Below are positions 1 through 8,267 of a DNA stretch of 48,328 nt, piece by piece. The position numbers and the translations under genes are program-made. The stretch's first letter is position 1; each line of letters starts with the position of its first letter. The DNA is taken from contig CAYMBZ010000005.1 in the NCBI GenBank assembly GCA_964388835.1, forward strand, positions 1 through 48,328. Reading direction: 5' to 3'. Below the pieces are notes generated by a model. That model was not told the DNA's origin, did no database searches, and was given only the letters and a program-made list of their open reading frames with translations. The DNA comes from UBA1738 sp964388835 (lineage in GTDB: Bacteria > Bacillota > Clostridia > UBA1381).

Positions 1-206
1 CTATCACACAGAAGCCTGCCGAAACTCGAATGGGTTCAGGTAAAGGTTCTCCGGAATACTGGGTAGCAGTTGTTAAGCCGGGCAGAGTTATGTTTGAAAT
101 CGGCGGCGTTTCGGAAGAGGTTGCCAGAGAAGCTCTGCGTCTTGCTATGCACAAGCTTCCCATTAAGTGCAAATTCGTAAAACGTGAAGAGAAGGATGGT
201 GAATAA
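1..206 (+). CDS. rplP: 50S ribosomal protein L16, C-terminal part (cut by window edge)
   Basis: Reading from base 3, the sequence gives 67 codons ending in TAA. It begins with a GSGKGSPEYWVAVVKPG stretch and the MFEIGG segment typical of L16, and ends with the KLPIKCKFVKRE tail. L16 is a large-subunit protein near the tRNA sites. The N-terminal half lies outside the window. The downstream neighbour rpmC follows after only 2 bases, the standard S10-operon order rplP-rpmC-rpsQ. Confidence 0.96.
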   Translation, partial: ITQKPAETRMGSGKGSPEYWVAVVKPGRVMFEIGGVSEEVAREALRLAMHKLPIKCKFVKREEKDGE

Positions 207-208
207 GA

Positions 209-412
209 ATGAAAGTAACTGAGCTTAGAGAACTTGCAAGTGAAGAACTTCAGACAAAACTTGCAGAATGTAAGCAAGAGCTGTTCAACCTGAGATTTCA
301 GAACGCAATCAATCAGCTCGATCACCCTAAGAAGATTACTGAGGTTAAAAAGACTATCGCTCGTATAAAGACCATCATTCATGAAAGAGAATTAGAGGAT
401 TCTGCAATATAA
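209..412 (+). CDS. rpmC: 50S ribosomal protein L29
   Basis: This 67-residue protein has the L29 pattern: the MKVTELRELASEEL start, a LFNLRFQ motif at about residues 25-31, and a C-terminal helix rich in Lys, Ile and Arg. L29 sits at the exit of the peptide tunnel on the large subunit. The ATG lies 2 bases after the rplP stop and within reach of a GAAGGATGG-like Shine-Dalgarno in the end of rplP, so translation is probably coupled. Confidence 0.96.
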   Translation: MKVTELRELASEELQTKLAECKQELFNLRFQNAINQLDHPKKITEVKKTIARIKTIIHERELEDSAI

Positions 413-460
413 TGAAGTGTGAGTCGGATACATTTATTTGTATGGAAGGAGGACCATGCA

Positions 461-715
461 GTGGAAAGAAATAACCGTAAAACAAAAATCGGAAAAGTTA
501 TCAGCGACAAGATGGATAAAACAATCGTAGTTGCTATAGAAGAAAGCGTAAAGCATCCGCTTTATGGTAAGGTTGTAAAGAGAACCTACAAGCTGAAAGC
601 TCATGATGAAGAAAACACATGTGCTATCGGTGATAAGGTTAAGGTTATGGAAACAAGACCTCTGTCAAAGGATAAGAGATGGAGATTGGTTGAAATTGTT
701 GAGAAGGCACAGTAA
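461..715 (+). CDS. rpsQ: 30S ribosomal protein S17
   Basis: This 84-residue S17 has an OB-fold core with the KIGKVISDKMDKTIVV start, the HPLYGK motif, and the TRPLSKDKRW segment near the end. I chose the GTG at 461 because GGAAGGAGG (444-452) lies about 8 bases upstream and the protein then has normal family length. An in-frame ATG at 419 would add 14 non-conserved residues and has no ribosome binding site. S17 is a primary 16S rRNA binding protein. Confidence 0.94.
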   Translation: MERNNRKTKIGKVISDKMDKTIVVAIEESVKHPLYGKVVKRTYKLKAHDEENTCAIGDKVKVMETRPLSKDKRWRLVEIVEKAQ

Positions 716-745
716 TCAAGCTGTCAGCCGGAAGGAGGAAAGAAC

Positions 746-1114
746 ATGATACAGCAACAAACACGCTTGAAGGTTGCCGATAACACAGGCGCTAAAGAAG
801 TTATGTGTATTCGTGTTATAGGCGGTTCTAAAAAGAGATACGCAGCCGTAGGCGATGAAATCATCTGTTCTGTTAAGAAGGCAACACCGGGCGGCGTTGT
901 TAAAAAAGGTGATGTTGTTAAGGCTGTTGTTGTCAGAACAGTTAAAGAGACAAGACGTAATGACGGTTCTTATATAAGATTTGACGAAAACGCAGCAGTA
1001 ATAGTAAAGGATGACAAGAACCCGAGAGGTACTCGTATATTCGGACCTGTTGCGAGAGAGCTTCGTGATAAGGATTATATGAAGATTTTGTCATTGGCTC
1101 CGGAAGTTTTGTAA
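746..1114 (+). CDS. rplN: 50S ribosomal protein L14
   Basis: This 122-residue protein has the full L14 length. It starts MIQQQTRLKVADNTGAKE and carries the conserved KKATPGG and GPVARELR segments. L14 binds 23S rRNA at the subunit interface. A GGAAGGAGG site lies 8 bases upstream. It sits between rpsQ and rplX as in nearly all bacterial spc operons. Confidence 0.97.
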   Translation: MIQQQTRLKVADNTGAKEVMCIRVIGGSKKRYAAVGDEIICSVKKATPGGVVKKGDVVKAVVVRTVKETRRNDGSYIRFDENAAVIVKDDKNPRGTRIFGPVARELRDKDYMKILSLAPEVL

Positions 1115-1130
1115 GTAGGAGGTAAATACG

Positions 1131-1454
1131 ATGAAAAAAATGCATGTAAAACGCGGTGATATCGTAAAAGTTATCTCCGGAAAAGACAAGGGCAAAGAGG
1201 GCAAGATTATCACAGCATACCCGGAAACAGGCAAGGTAATTGTTGAAGGCGTTGCGATGGTAAAGAAACACCAGAAAGCCAGAATGCAGGGTCAGGAAAG
1301 CGGAATTATCCATAAGGAAGCCGCAATCGACGCTTCAAACGTTTTGAGGGTTTGCTCAAAATGCGGAAAAGCTGCAAGAACCGGAGTAAAGGTTTTAGAG
1401 GACGGTTCAAAGGTAAGATACTGCAAGAAATGTGAAGAAGTATTTAATGACTGA
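1131..1454 (+). CDS. rplX: 50S ribosomal protein L24, zinc-ribbon type
   Basis: L24 of 107 residues with an N-terminal KOW domain (VKRGDIVKVISGKDKGKEG, about residues 6-24). The C-terminal part has two cysteine pairs, C75-x2-C78 and C98-x2-C101, which look like an intact zinc ribbon and are absent from many L24 proteins. L24 is an assembly initiator for the large subunit. An AGGAGG site lies 7 bases before the ATG. Confidence 0.96.
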   Translation: MKKMHVKRGDIVKVISGKDKGKEGKIITAYPETGKVIVEGVAMVKKHQKARMQGQESGIIHKEAAIDASNVLRVCSKCGKAARTGVKVLEDGSKVRYCKKCEEVFND

Positions 1455-1480
1455 TTATACGGAAGGAGGCAAAACAGACA

Positions 1481-2023
1481 ATGTCAAGAATGCAAGAAAA
1501 ATATAAGAGCGAAGTTGCTCCTGCACTTATGGCAAAGTTCGGCTATAAGAGCACAATGCAAATTCCGAAGCTTGAAAAAATTGTAATCAACATCGGTATG
1601 TCGGATGCTAAGGAAAATCCAAAGGTTATCGAGGCTGCGATGGGCGATCTTGCTTTGATTACAGGGCAGAAGCCGGTTATCACAAAAGCGAGAAAGTCAG
1701 TTGCTAACTTCAAGCTGAGAGAAGGCATGAACATTGGATGTAAGGTAACTCTAAGAGCTGAAAAAATGTATGAGTTCTTAGACAGATTATTCAGTATAGC
1801 ACTACCTCGTGTACGTGACTTTAAGGGAATAAATCCTAATTCGTTTGACGGAAGAGGTAACTATTCTTTAGGTATTAAAGAACAGCTTATCTTCCCGGAA
1901 ATCGACTACGATAAGATTGATAAGATCAGAGGTATGGATATTATCATGGTAACAACGGCAAAGACCGATGAAGAAGCCCGCGAGCTTTTGAGCCTGATGG
2001 GTGCTCCATTTGTTCGCAGCTGA
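1481..2023 (+). CDS. rplE: 50S ribosomal protein L5
   Basis: Full-length L5 of 180 residues, with the IPKLEKIVINIG motif near residues 28-39, the GQKPVITKARKS segment and the RVRDFKGI loop. L5 binds 5S rRNA and contacts S13 across the subunit interface. A GGAAGGAGG site lies before the ATG. It ends 17 bases before rpsN. Confidence 0.97.
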   Translation: MSRMQEKYKSEVAPALMAKFGYKSTMQIPKLEKIVINIGMSDAKENPKVIEAAMGDLALITGQKPVITKARKSVANFKLREGMNIGCKVTLRAEKMYEFLDRLFSIALPRVRDFKGINPNSFDGRGNYSLGIKEQLIFPEIDYDKIDKIRGMDIIMVTTAKTDEEARELLSLMGAPFVRS

Positions 2024-2040
2024 TAAGGAGGAAAAGAATT

Positions 2041-2226
2041 ATGGCAAAAAGATCTATGGTTGTTAAACAACAGAGAAAGCCTAAACATTCAACTCAAAGC
2101 TATTCAAGATGCAAAATCTGCGGCAGACCTCATGCATACCTGAGAAAATTCGGTATATGCCGTATCTGCTTCAGAGAATTGGCTTACAAGGGTCAAATTC
2201 CTGGCGTTAAGAAGGCAAGTTGGTAA
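2041..2226 (+). CDS. rpsN: 30S ribosomal protein S14, zinc-binding short form
   Basis: This 61-residue S14 is the short zinc (type Z) form, with C24-x2-C27 and C40-x2-C43 as the metal ligands and the conserved GRPHAYLRKFGICRICFRE segment. S14 is needed for 30S head assembly. A zinc-independent long paralogue (about 89 residues), if the genome has one, is not in this window. AAGGAGG lies 8 bases upstream. Confidence 0.97.
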   Translation: MAKRSMVVKQQRKPKHSTQSYSRCKICGRPHAYLRKFGICRICFRELAYKGQIPGVKKASW

Positions 2227-2299
2227 ACCGAGGCAAATACAGCTTACGGTATAGGTAAAACAATCTATTCCCGATATATTTCGGAAGGAGGTAAATATA

Positions 2300-2698
2300 A
2301 TGCAAATAACTGATCCAATCGCAGATATGCTGACTCGTATCAGAAATGCTAACACGGCAAAGCATGAAACAGTTGACATTCCTGCATCAAATATGAAGAA
2401 GGCTATTGCAGAAATTCTGAATAACGAAGGCTACATCAAGGGCTATCAGATTATTGAGGACGGAAAGCAGGGCGTTATAAGAGTAACACTTAAGTACGGC
2501 GCAGGCAAGGAAAAGGTTATCAGCGGTATTAAGAGAGTTTCTAAGCCGGGTCTTAGAATGTATGCTCCGGCTGATGAGCTCCCGAGAGTTTTGAAAGGTC
2601 TCGGAATTGCAATAATCTCTACTTCAAAGGGTATTATGACAGACAAAGAGGCTCGCAAGCAGCACATCGGCGGCGAAGTTCTTGCTTTTGTTTGGTAA
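2300..2698 (+). CDS. rpsH: 30S ribosomal protein S8
   Basis: S8 of 132 residues starting MQITDPIADMLTRIRNA, with the C-terminal STSKGIMTDKEAR motif that contacts 16S rRNA, and ending in the family's VLAFVW. In E. coli S8 is the translational repressor of the spc operon; no such site is assigned here. A GGAAGGAGG site precedes the ATG. The gap from rpsN (73 bases) is longer than most in this operon and shows no clear feature. Confidence 0.97.
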   Translation: MQITDPIADMLTRIRNANTAKHETVDIPASNMKKAIAEILNNEGYIKGYQIIEDGKQGVIRVTLKYGAGKEKVISGIKRVSKPGLRMYAPADELPRVLKGLGIAIISTSKGIMTDKEARKQHIGGEVLAFVW

Positions 2699-2761
2699 CC
2701 AAAACGTTTTGTGTTATTTCCTGAAAGCACAGAATATGTAAATTTTTAAGGAGGATAAATT

Positions 2762-3310
2762 ATGTCAAGAATCGGTAAAATGCCTATTACGGTGCCGAGC
2801 GGCGTAACCGTTACAATAGGTGCGGGAAATGAAGTTACCGTAAAGGGTCCTAACGGAACTCTTTCAAGAGAACTTCACCCCGATATGATAATTAAGTCTG
2901 AAGGTAGCGAGATAATCGTTGAGCGTCCTTCAGAGCAGAAGATGCACAAGGCACTGCATGGTCTTACAAGAACACTTTTGAACAACATGGTTGTAGGTGT
3001 TACACAGGGCTTCACAAAAGAGCTTGAAATCAACGGTGTTGGTTACAGAGCACAGATGCAGGGCAAGAAGCTTGTACTGAGTCTCGGATATTCACATCCG
3101 GTTGAGTATGAAGCGGAAGAAGGCATCACAATCGAAGTTCCGGCTCCGAACAAAATCCTGGTTAAGGGTGCAAACAAGGAGCGTGTTGGTGCGGTTGCTG
3201 CTAAAATCAGAGAATACAGAATGCCTGAACCGTACAAGGGCAAGGGTATTAAGTATATTGATGAGGTTATCAGACGCAAAGAAGGCAAAGCGGGAGCTAA
3301 GAAGAAATAA
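2762..3310 (+). CDS. rplF: 50S ribosomal protein L6
   Basis: L6 of 182 residues, with the two repeated L6 domains. The start is MSRIGKMPI, and the C-terminal signature PEPYKGKGIKY is at about residues 154-164. The basic tail (GKAGAKKK) is typical. L6 binds 23S rRNA near the sarcin-ricin loop. AAGGAGG lies 8 bases before the ATG. Confidence 0.97.
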   Translation: MSRIGKMPITVPSGVTVTIGAGNEVTVKGPNGTLSRELHPDMIIKSEGSEIIVERPSEQKMHKALHGLTRTLLNNMVVGVTQGFTKELEINGVGYRAQMQGKKLVLSLGYSHPVEYEAEEGITIEVPAPNKILVKGANKERVGAVAAKIREYRMPEPYKGKGIKYIDEVIRRKEGKAGAKKK

Positions 3311-3329
3311 TAGGAAGGAGTGTTCTTAA

Positions 3330-3689
3330 ATGATAAACAAGAAAAATAGTAATGTTGCAAGACTTAAACGTCATCAAAGAGTCAGAAAGAACATCTCCGG
3401 CAGTGCGGAGAGACCTCGTCTGAACGTTTACAGAAGCTTAAATCACATTTATGCTCAGATAATCGATGACACAAAGGGGATCACCTTGGTTAGTGCTTCA
3501 AGCCTGGACAAAGACTTTAACGGCTACGGCGGAAACATTGAAGCGGCAAAGGCTGTTGGAAACAGCGTAGCTAAAAAGGCTTTGGAAAAAGGTATTAAGG
3601 CCGTTGTATTCGACAGAGGCGGATACATTTATCACGGTAGAGTTGCGGCTCTTGCAGAAGGTGCAAGAGAGGGCGGCTTGGAATTCTAA
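3330..3689 (+). CDS. rplR: 50S ribosomal protein L18
   Basis: L18 of 119 residues, a 5S rRNA-binding protein. It has the RLKRHQRVRKNISGSAERPRL segment in the basic N-terminus, the SLNHIYAQIIDD strand and the C-terminal FDRGGYIYHGRVAALAEGAR motif. A GGAAGGAG site lies just upstream. Confidence 0.97.
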   Translation: MINKKNSNVARLKRHQRVRKNISGSAERPRLNVYRSLNHIYAQIIDDTKGITLVSASSLDKDFNGYGGNIEAAKAVGNSVAKKALEKGIKAVVFDRGGYIYHGRVAALAEGAREGGLEF

Positions 3690-3706
3690 TAAAGGAGGAA
3701 AAACTT

Positions 3707-4210
3707 GTGGCTGAAAGAATAGATGCATCAACTCTCGATTTACAGGAGAAGTTGGTTGAAATTAACCGTGTTGCAAAGACTGTAAAGGGCGGTAGAACAA
3801 TGCGTTTCGCTGCATTGATGGTTGTCGGTGACGGTAACGGTCATGTAGGATGCGGAATAGGCAAAGCAACCGAAATCCCGGACGCTATCAGAAAGGGTAT
3901 TGAAGATGCTAAGAAGAATATGGTTACTGTTCCTTTGCGCGGTACAACAATCACACACGATACTATCGGTGAATTCGGAGCAGGCAGAGTGCTTTTGAAG
4001 CCTGCAAAAGAGGGTACCGGAGTTATCGCCGGCGGCGCTGTGAGAGCGGTTGTTGAGCTTGCCGGAATCAAAGATATCAGAACAAAATGTCTGCGTTCAA
4101 ACAACAAGAAAAATGTTGTTAAGGCTACAATCGCCGGTCTTGCCGGGTTAAAGGAAGCTGAAGCTGTTGCAAAGCTCCGCGGCAAGGACGTTGACCAAAT
4201 CGTGGGTTAA
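3707..4210 (+). CDS. rpsE: 30S ribosomal protein S5
   Basis: S5 of 167 residues with the double-stranded-RNA-binding-like N-terminal domain (VKGGRTMRFAALMVVGDG) and the C-terminal GIKDIRTKCLRSNN segment. It contributes to decoding accuracy. The start is GTG at 3707: AAAGGAGG (3691-3698) lies 8 bases upstream and no closer ATG exists. Confidence 0.96.
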   Translation: MAERIDASTLDLQEKLVEINRVAKTVKGGRTMRFAALMVVGDGNGHVGCGIGKATEIPDAIRKGIEDAKKNMVTVPLRGTTITHDTIGEFGAGRVLLKPAKEGTGVIAGGAVRAVVELAGIKDIRTKCLRSNNKKNVVKATIAGLAGLKEAEAVAKLRGKDVDQIVG

Positions 4211-4222
4211 GGAGGCAGAGTT

Positions 4223-4396
4223 ATGTTAAAGGTTAAATTAGTAAAAAGCACAATAGGCTGCAAAAAGGATCAGATTGCAACCGTAGCGGCTTTGGGACTA
4301 AAGAAAATCAGAGATGTTAAAGAACACAATGATACTCCTCAAATCAGAGGTATGATAAACAAAGTTTCTCATCTGGTAGAGGTTGAAGAAAACTAA
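4223..4396 (+). CDS. rpmD: 50S ribosomal protein L30
   Basis: A short gene of 57 codons, translated by hand. It begins MLKVKLVKSTIGCKKDQ and has the TVAALGLKKIRDVKEHND and RGMINKVSHLVEVEE segments of L30. GGAGG (4211-4215) lies 7 bases before the ATG. Its place between rpsE and rplO is the standard position of rpmD. Confidence 0.95.
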   Translation: MLKVKLVKSTIGCKKDQIATVAALGLKKIRDVKEHNDTPQIRGMINKVSHLVEVEEN

Positions 4397-4426
4397 AGGT
4401 AAATTGACAAGAAGGAGGTGTAGCAA

Positions 4427-4867
4427 ATGAGATTGGATGAACTTAAGCCTTCAGAAGGTTCAAGGTTTGCGGTTAAGAGAGTAGGCAGAGGTATCGGTTC
4501 CGGAACAGGTAAAACTTCGGGAAAGGGTCATAAGGGTCAGAATGCTCGTTCGGGCGGCGGCGTAAGACCGGGTTTCGAAGGAGGACAGATGCCTTTATAC
4601 AGACGTTTGCCGAAAAGAGGATTTAAAAATATATTTGCTAAGCAGTACGTTACTGTTAATGTTGAAGTTTTGGAAAAATTCGAAAACGGAACTGAGGTAA
4701 CTGCCGATACTTTAAAGGAAGCCGGCGTTATCTCCAAGACTCTTGACGGTGTTAAGATTCTTGGCAGAGGCGAGCTTACAAAGAGCCTTAACGTAAAGGC
4801 GGCGCACTTTACTGCGTCTGCAAAAGAAAAGATTGAAAAGGCCGGTGGAAAGGCAGAGGTGATCTAA
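4427..4867 (+). CDS. rplO: 50S ribosomal protein L15
   Basis: L15 of 146 residues with the Gly/Arg-rich N-terminal extension (VGRGIGSGTGKTSGKGHKGQ at about 18-37), the GFEGGQMPLYRRLPKRGF motif and a compact C-terminal domain. L15 is a late-assembly protein of the large subunit. GAAGGAGGTG precedes the ATG. Its stop codon is separated from the secY ATG by one base, so the two are probably translationally coupled. Confidence 0.97.
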   Translation: MRLDELKPSEGSRFAVKRVGRGIGSGTGKTSGKGHKGQNARSGGGVRPGFEGGQMPLYRRLPKRGFKNIFAKQYVTVNVEVLEKFENGTEVTADTLKEAGVISKTLDGVKILGRGELTKSLNVKAAHFTASAKEKIEKAGGKAEVI

Positions 4868-4868
4868 T

Positions 4869-6200
4869 ATGTTTAATACAATTAGAAATGCTTTTAAAGT
4901 TCCGGACCTAAGAAAAAGAATTTGGTTTACACTTTTAATGATGGTTGTGTTCAGATTCGGCGCTCATATCCCTGTACCGTTTCTCTCAAGAGAAGCGATG
5001 CAGGCGTTTGTGGGAAATGGCACAGACCTCTTCTCACTGTTTAACGTATTTACAGGCGGAGCGTTCTCAAACGCAACCGTTATGGCGCTGGGTGTATCTC
5101 CGTACATCAACGCATCAATTATTGTACAGCTTTTAGCTGTTGCAATTCCTTCTCTTGAAAGATTGGCAAAGGAAGGTCTTGAGGGAAGAAAGAAACTAAA
5201 CAAAATCACAAGATATTTGGGTATCGTTCTTGCATTCGTTCAGGGTGCCGGTTTGTATGTAACACTTCATAATATCGGTGTTGAAAACAGCATGACCGCG
5301 ATTCAAAATGAAGGCGTTTTAACATTCTTTGTTATTACTCTTACATTTACAGCAGGTACGGCATTCATCGTATGGCTTGGCGAACTGATTACCGAAAAGG
5401 GTATCGGAAACGGTGTTTCCCTGATAATCTTTGCGGGTATCGTTTCAAGTATACCGTCGGGAATTATTTCAGTTTATAATAATCTCTTGGCAAGCGGTGT
5501 AAGAACATTGGGAAATATGATTTTGGCAGCTTGCATATTGGTGGTTGCCGTTGCGGCTATCGTATTGGTAGTATTGTTTGATACTGCCGAAAGACGAATT
5601 CCGGTTCAGTATGCAAAAAGAGTTGTCGGCAGAAAGATGTACGGCGGACAGAGCACAAACATTCCGATTAAGGTTGTTATGGGCGGAGTTATGCCGATAA
5701 TATTTGCATCAAGCATTATGGCGTTCCCTGCAACAATCGTAAGATTGGCAAGCGGCGGAAGTCTCCCGACAGCAGGCTTGGGCTTCAGAATTCTCGGTTG
5801 CTTGACAGCCGGATACGGCCCGAGCTGGACAGATATCGTTTACTCGGTATTGTACTTCCTGCTCATAATCTTCTTCACATATTTCTATTCGGCAATTCAG
5901 TTTAATCCGATTGAAATGGCAAATAACATGAAGAAGTCGGGCGGATATATTCCGGGATACAGACCCGGTAAACCTACAAGCGACTATATATCAAAGGTTG
6001 CTTCGAGACTTAACTTAACAGGTGCAATATTCCTCGGTGTTATCGCAATCTTGCCGGTTGTTGCCGGTGCGGCATTCGGAATTCCGGGCTTGCAGCTGGG
6101 AGGTACTTCACTCTTGATTATGGAGGGCGTTGCGCTTGAATCCGTAAGACAGATTGAGTCTCAAATGGTTATGAGAAACTATAAAGGATTTTTGGAATAA
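4869..6200 (+). CDS. secY: Preprotein translocase subunit SecY
   Basis: SecY of 443 residues, the ten-helix channel of the Sec translocase in the inner membrane. The sequence shows the early RKRIWFTLLMMVVFRFGAHIPVP helix and plug region, the ALGVSPYINASIIVQLL motif, the GIGNGVSLIIFAGI segment and the cytosolic GQSTNIPIKV and PGYRPGKPT loops that contact SecA or the ribosome. GGCAGAGGTGA at the end of rplO serves as the ribosome binding site. SecE and SecG are not encoded nearby. Confidence 0.98.
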   Translation: MFNTIRNAFKVPDLRKRIWFTLLMMVVFRFGAHIPVPFLSREAMQAFVGNGTDLFSLFNVFTGGAFSNATVMALGVSPYINASIIVQLLAVAIPSLERLAKEGLEGRKKLNKITRYLGIVLAFVQGAGLYVTLHNIGVENSMTAIQNEGVLTFFVITLTFTAGTAFIVWLGELITEKGIGNGVSLIIFAGIVSSIPSGIISVYNNLLASGVRTLGNMILAACILVVAVAAIVLVVLFDTAERRIPVQYAKRVVGRKMYGGQSTNIPIKVVMGGVMPIIFASSIMAFPATIVRLASGGSLPTAGLGFRILGCLTAGYGPSWTDIVYSVLYFLLIIFFTYFYSAIQFNPIEMANNMKKSGGYIPGYRPGKPTSDYISKVASRLNLTGAIFLGVIAILPVVAGAAFGIPGLQLGGTSLLIMEGVALESVRQIESQMVMRNYKGFLE

Positions 6201-6221
6201 TAACAGAAAGGCGGCAAACAG

Positions 6222-6857
6222 ATGAAACTTATACTACTTGGACCTCCGGGAGCCGGAAAAGGAACACAGGCAGAGGTATTGACGAAACAGTTTGGAATTG
6301 AAACTATTTCTACAGGTGTAATGTTACGAGCTGCCATGAGAGAGGGTACAGAGCTTGGTAAACTGGCTAAACAGTATATTGATGACGGAAAGCTTGTACC
6401 GGACGATGTTGTTGTTGGTATTGTTAAAGATAGATTATCACAGGATGATTGTAAAAACGGATTTATTCTCGACGGTTTTCCAAGAACAATCGCACAGGCA
6501 GAAGCACTGACAGCTTCCGGCGTGGAGATTGACAAGGTGCTGTCACTTGAGGTAGATGATGAGGTTATCATCGAAAGACTTACCGGAAGAAGAGAATGTA
6601 AAGCTTGCGGAACACCCTATCATATTAAGAATAAGCCTGTTCCGGCAAACGGTAAATGTGTATGTGGCGGAGAGATTATCCAGCGCGCCGATGACAATGA
6701 AGAGACTATCAGAAATCGTATGAAGGTTTATCATGAACAAACAGAGCCGATAAAGGAATACTACGAATCCCAAGGCAAGGTAGTTACGGTGGACAGCTCG
6801 GGAACGGTTGAACAGACGAACTCTGCTGTCAGCAAAGCACTCGGATTGGTGAAATAG
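6222..6857 (+). CDS. adk: Adenylate kinase, zinc-type lid
   Basis: Adenylate kinase of 211 residues (ATP + AMP to 2 ADP, cytoplasm). It has the P-loop GPPGAGKGTQ at 7-16, the DGFPRT motif near 84-89 and a long lid carrying C126-x2-C129 and C146-x-C148, which suggests a structural zinc site as in other Gram-positive enzymes. The second pair is CxC rather than the common CxxC/D, so the exact ligands are uncertain. It follows secY by 21 bases, as in most Firmicutes. Confidence 0.97.
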   Translation: MKLILLGPPGAGKGTQAEVLTKQFGIETISTGVMLRAAMREGTELGKLAKQYIDDGKLVPDDVVVGIVKDRLSQDDCKNGFILDGFPRTIAQAEALTASGVEIDKVLSLEVDDEVIIERLTGRRECKACGTPYHIKNKPVPANGKCVCGGEIIQRADDNEETIRNRMKVYHEQTEPIKEYYESQGKVVTVDSSGTVEQTNSAVSKALGLVK

Positions 6858-6865
6858 GAGAAGCA

Positions 6866-7612
6866 ATGATTACTGTAAAATCAAAGTCTGAAATTGAAAA
6901 AATGCGTGTAGCAGGAAAAATTACAGGCGATGCATTGAGATTAATCGAACAGCATATCAGACCCGGGGTTTCGACCAAGGAGCTTGATAAAATTGCTTAT
7001 GACTTCATCAAAAAGCAGGGTGCGACACCATCTTTCCTGAACTACAACGGATTTCCGGGAAGCATCTGCGCTTCACCCAACAGTTGGGTTGTACACGGAA
7101 TTCCGTCGAAGGACATTGTGCTTAAAGAAGGTGACATAATCAGTATCGACATGGGAGCCTGCAAGAACGGCTACCATGGCGATGCTGCAAGAACTTATGC
7201 GGTCGGGGAAATTTCCGATGCGGCACAAAGGCTCATAGATGTTACAAAACAGAGCTTTTTTGAAGGAATTAAATACGCCGCGCACGGGGCAAAGCTTGGC
7301 GATGTTTCTGCGGCTATTCAGGAATACGTCGAGAAAAACGGCTATTCGGTAGTGCGTGACCTTGTAGGTCACGGAATCGGAAAAAAGCTTCACGAGGACC
7401 CGAGTGTTCCGAATTTCGGACATAAGGGCAGAGGAGTGCGGCTTGCGCAGGGAATGACACTTGCGATAGAGCCGATGGTAAACGAAGGCGAATACGGCGT
7501 AGTTGTGCTGGATGATGACTGGACATATGAAACAGAGGACGGAAGTTTGTCGGCACATTACGAAAACACAATCCTTATAACTAAGGGTGAGTGTGAGATT
7601 TTGACGCTGTAA
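6866..7612 (+). CDS. map: Methionine aminopeptidase, type I
   Basis: A 248-residue type Ia enzyme that removes the N-terminal Met from nascent proteins. The five metal ligands of the family can be placed: D95 (SIDMG), D106 (HGDAAR), H169 (GHGIG), E202 (IEPM) and E233 (HYENT). H77 in VVHGIP is the conserved active-site histidine. It starts 8 bases after the adk stop, with AGGAGAAG as ribosome binding site. Confidence 0.97.
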   Translation: MITVKSKSEIEKMRVAGKITGDALRLIEQHIRPGVSTKELDKIAYDFIKKQGATPSFLNYNGFPGSICASPNSWVVHGIPSKDIVLKEGDIISIDMGACKNGYHGDAARTYAVGEISDAAQRLIDVTKQSFFEGIKYAAHGAKLGDVSAAIQEYVEKNGYSVVRDLVGHGIGKKLHEDPSVPNFGHKGRGVRLAQGMTLAIEPMVNEGEYGVVVLDDDWTYETEDGSLSAHYENTILITKGECEILTL

Positions 7613-7626
7613 GAGAGGGCTGTGCA

Positions 7627-7863
7627 ATGGAAATCGTAAAAGGTAGCTTGGTATATTCCAAAGCCGGACGTGACAAGGGATACTTGTTTGCGGTTTTAAA
7701 GGTTGAAAACGGATATGCCTATCTTGCAGACGGAGAAACAAGACGGGTTTTAAACCCGAAAAAAAAGAAGCTGAAGCACATTAACAAAACAAATACGGTT
7801 CTTGAAGCGGATTTTGAGAACATTTCGGATTCGTTTCTGCGTAAGGTTTTGAAAGAGAACTAA
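7627..7863 (+). CDS. KOW-domain RNA-binding protein (L14e-like)
   Basis: A 78-residue protein. Its N-terminal half (VKGSLVYSKAGRDKGYLFAV) is a KOW/SH3-like fold reminiscent of archaeal and eukaryotic L14e. The middle is very basic (NPKKKKLKHINKTN), suggesting RNA binding. Proteins of this kind are common between map and infA in Clostridia and related Firmicutes. A role on or around the ribosome is inferred from location and fold; no specific function is known to me. GAGAGG lies upstream of the ATG. Confidence 0.85.
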   Translation: MEIVKGSLVYSKAGRDKGYLFAVLKVENGYAYLADGETRRVLNPKKKKLKHINKTNTVLEADFENISDSFLRKVLKEN

Positions 7864-7898
7864 TCAGGTTTTGTATATTTTGTTGGGGGGTAGCAACA

Positions 7899-8117
7899 TT
7901 GGCAAAGGAAGATGTTTTAGAATTAGAGGGTACGGTTGTTGAAACCATGCCCAATGCTATGTTTAAGGTTGAGCTTGAAAACGGTCATCAGATTTTGGCT
8001 CACATTTCAGGCAAGCTCCGAATGAACTTTATCAAGATTCTCCCGGGGGATAAGGTAACAATTGAAATGTCACCGTATGACCTCACCAGAGGAAGAATTA
8101 CTTGGAGATCGAAATAA
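7899..8117 (+). CDS. infA: Translation initiation factor IF-1
   Basis: IF-1 of 72 residues, a single S1-type OB fold: MAKEDVLELEGTVVE start, MFKVELENGHQILAHISGKLR core and the DLTRGRITWR end. It binds the A site of the 30S subunit during initiation. The start codon is TTG at 7899, the only position giving the universally conserved N-terminus; a G-rich GGGGGG tract lies about 8 bases upstream. Confidence 0.96.
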   Translation: MAKEDVLELEGTVVETMPNAMFKVELENGHQILAHISGKLRMNFIKILPGDKVTIEMSPYDLTRGRITWRSK

Positions 8118-8153
8118 ACAGTTCGGATACCGAAATAAGGAGGTTACGTAAAA

Positions 8154-8267
8154 ATGAAAGTACGTCCATCAGTAAAGCCTATTTGCGAAAAATGTAAAAT
8201 CATTAAACGTAAGGGCAAAATAATGGTTATTTGTGAGAACCCGAAACATAAACAGAAGCAAGGCTGA
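8154..8267 (+). CDS. rpmJ: 50S ribosomal protein L36, zinc form
   Basis: A short gene of 37 codons translated by hand. It starts MKVRPSVKPICEKCKIIKR and has the zinc ligands C11, C14, C27 and H32. AAGGAGG (8137-8143) precedes the ATG. TGA is used as the stop, confirming that TGA is not read as Trp in this organism. Position between infA and rpsM is standard. Confidence 0.97.
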   Translation: MKVRPSVKPICEKCKIIKRKGKIMVICENPKHKQKQG

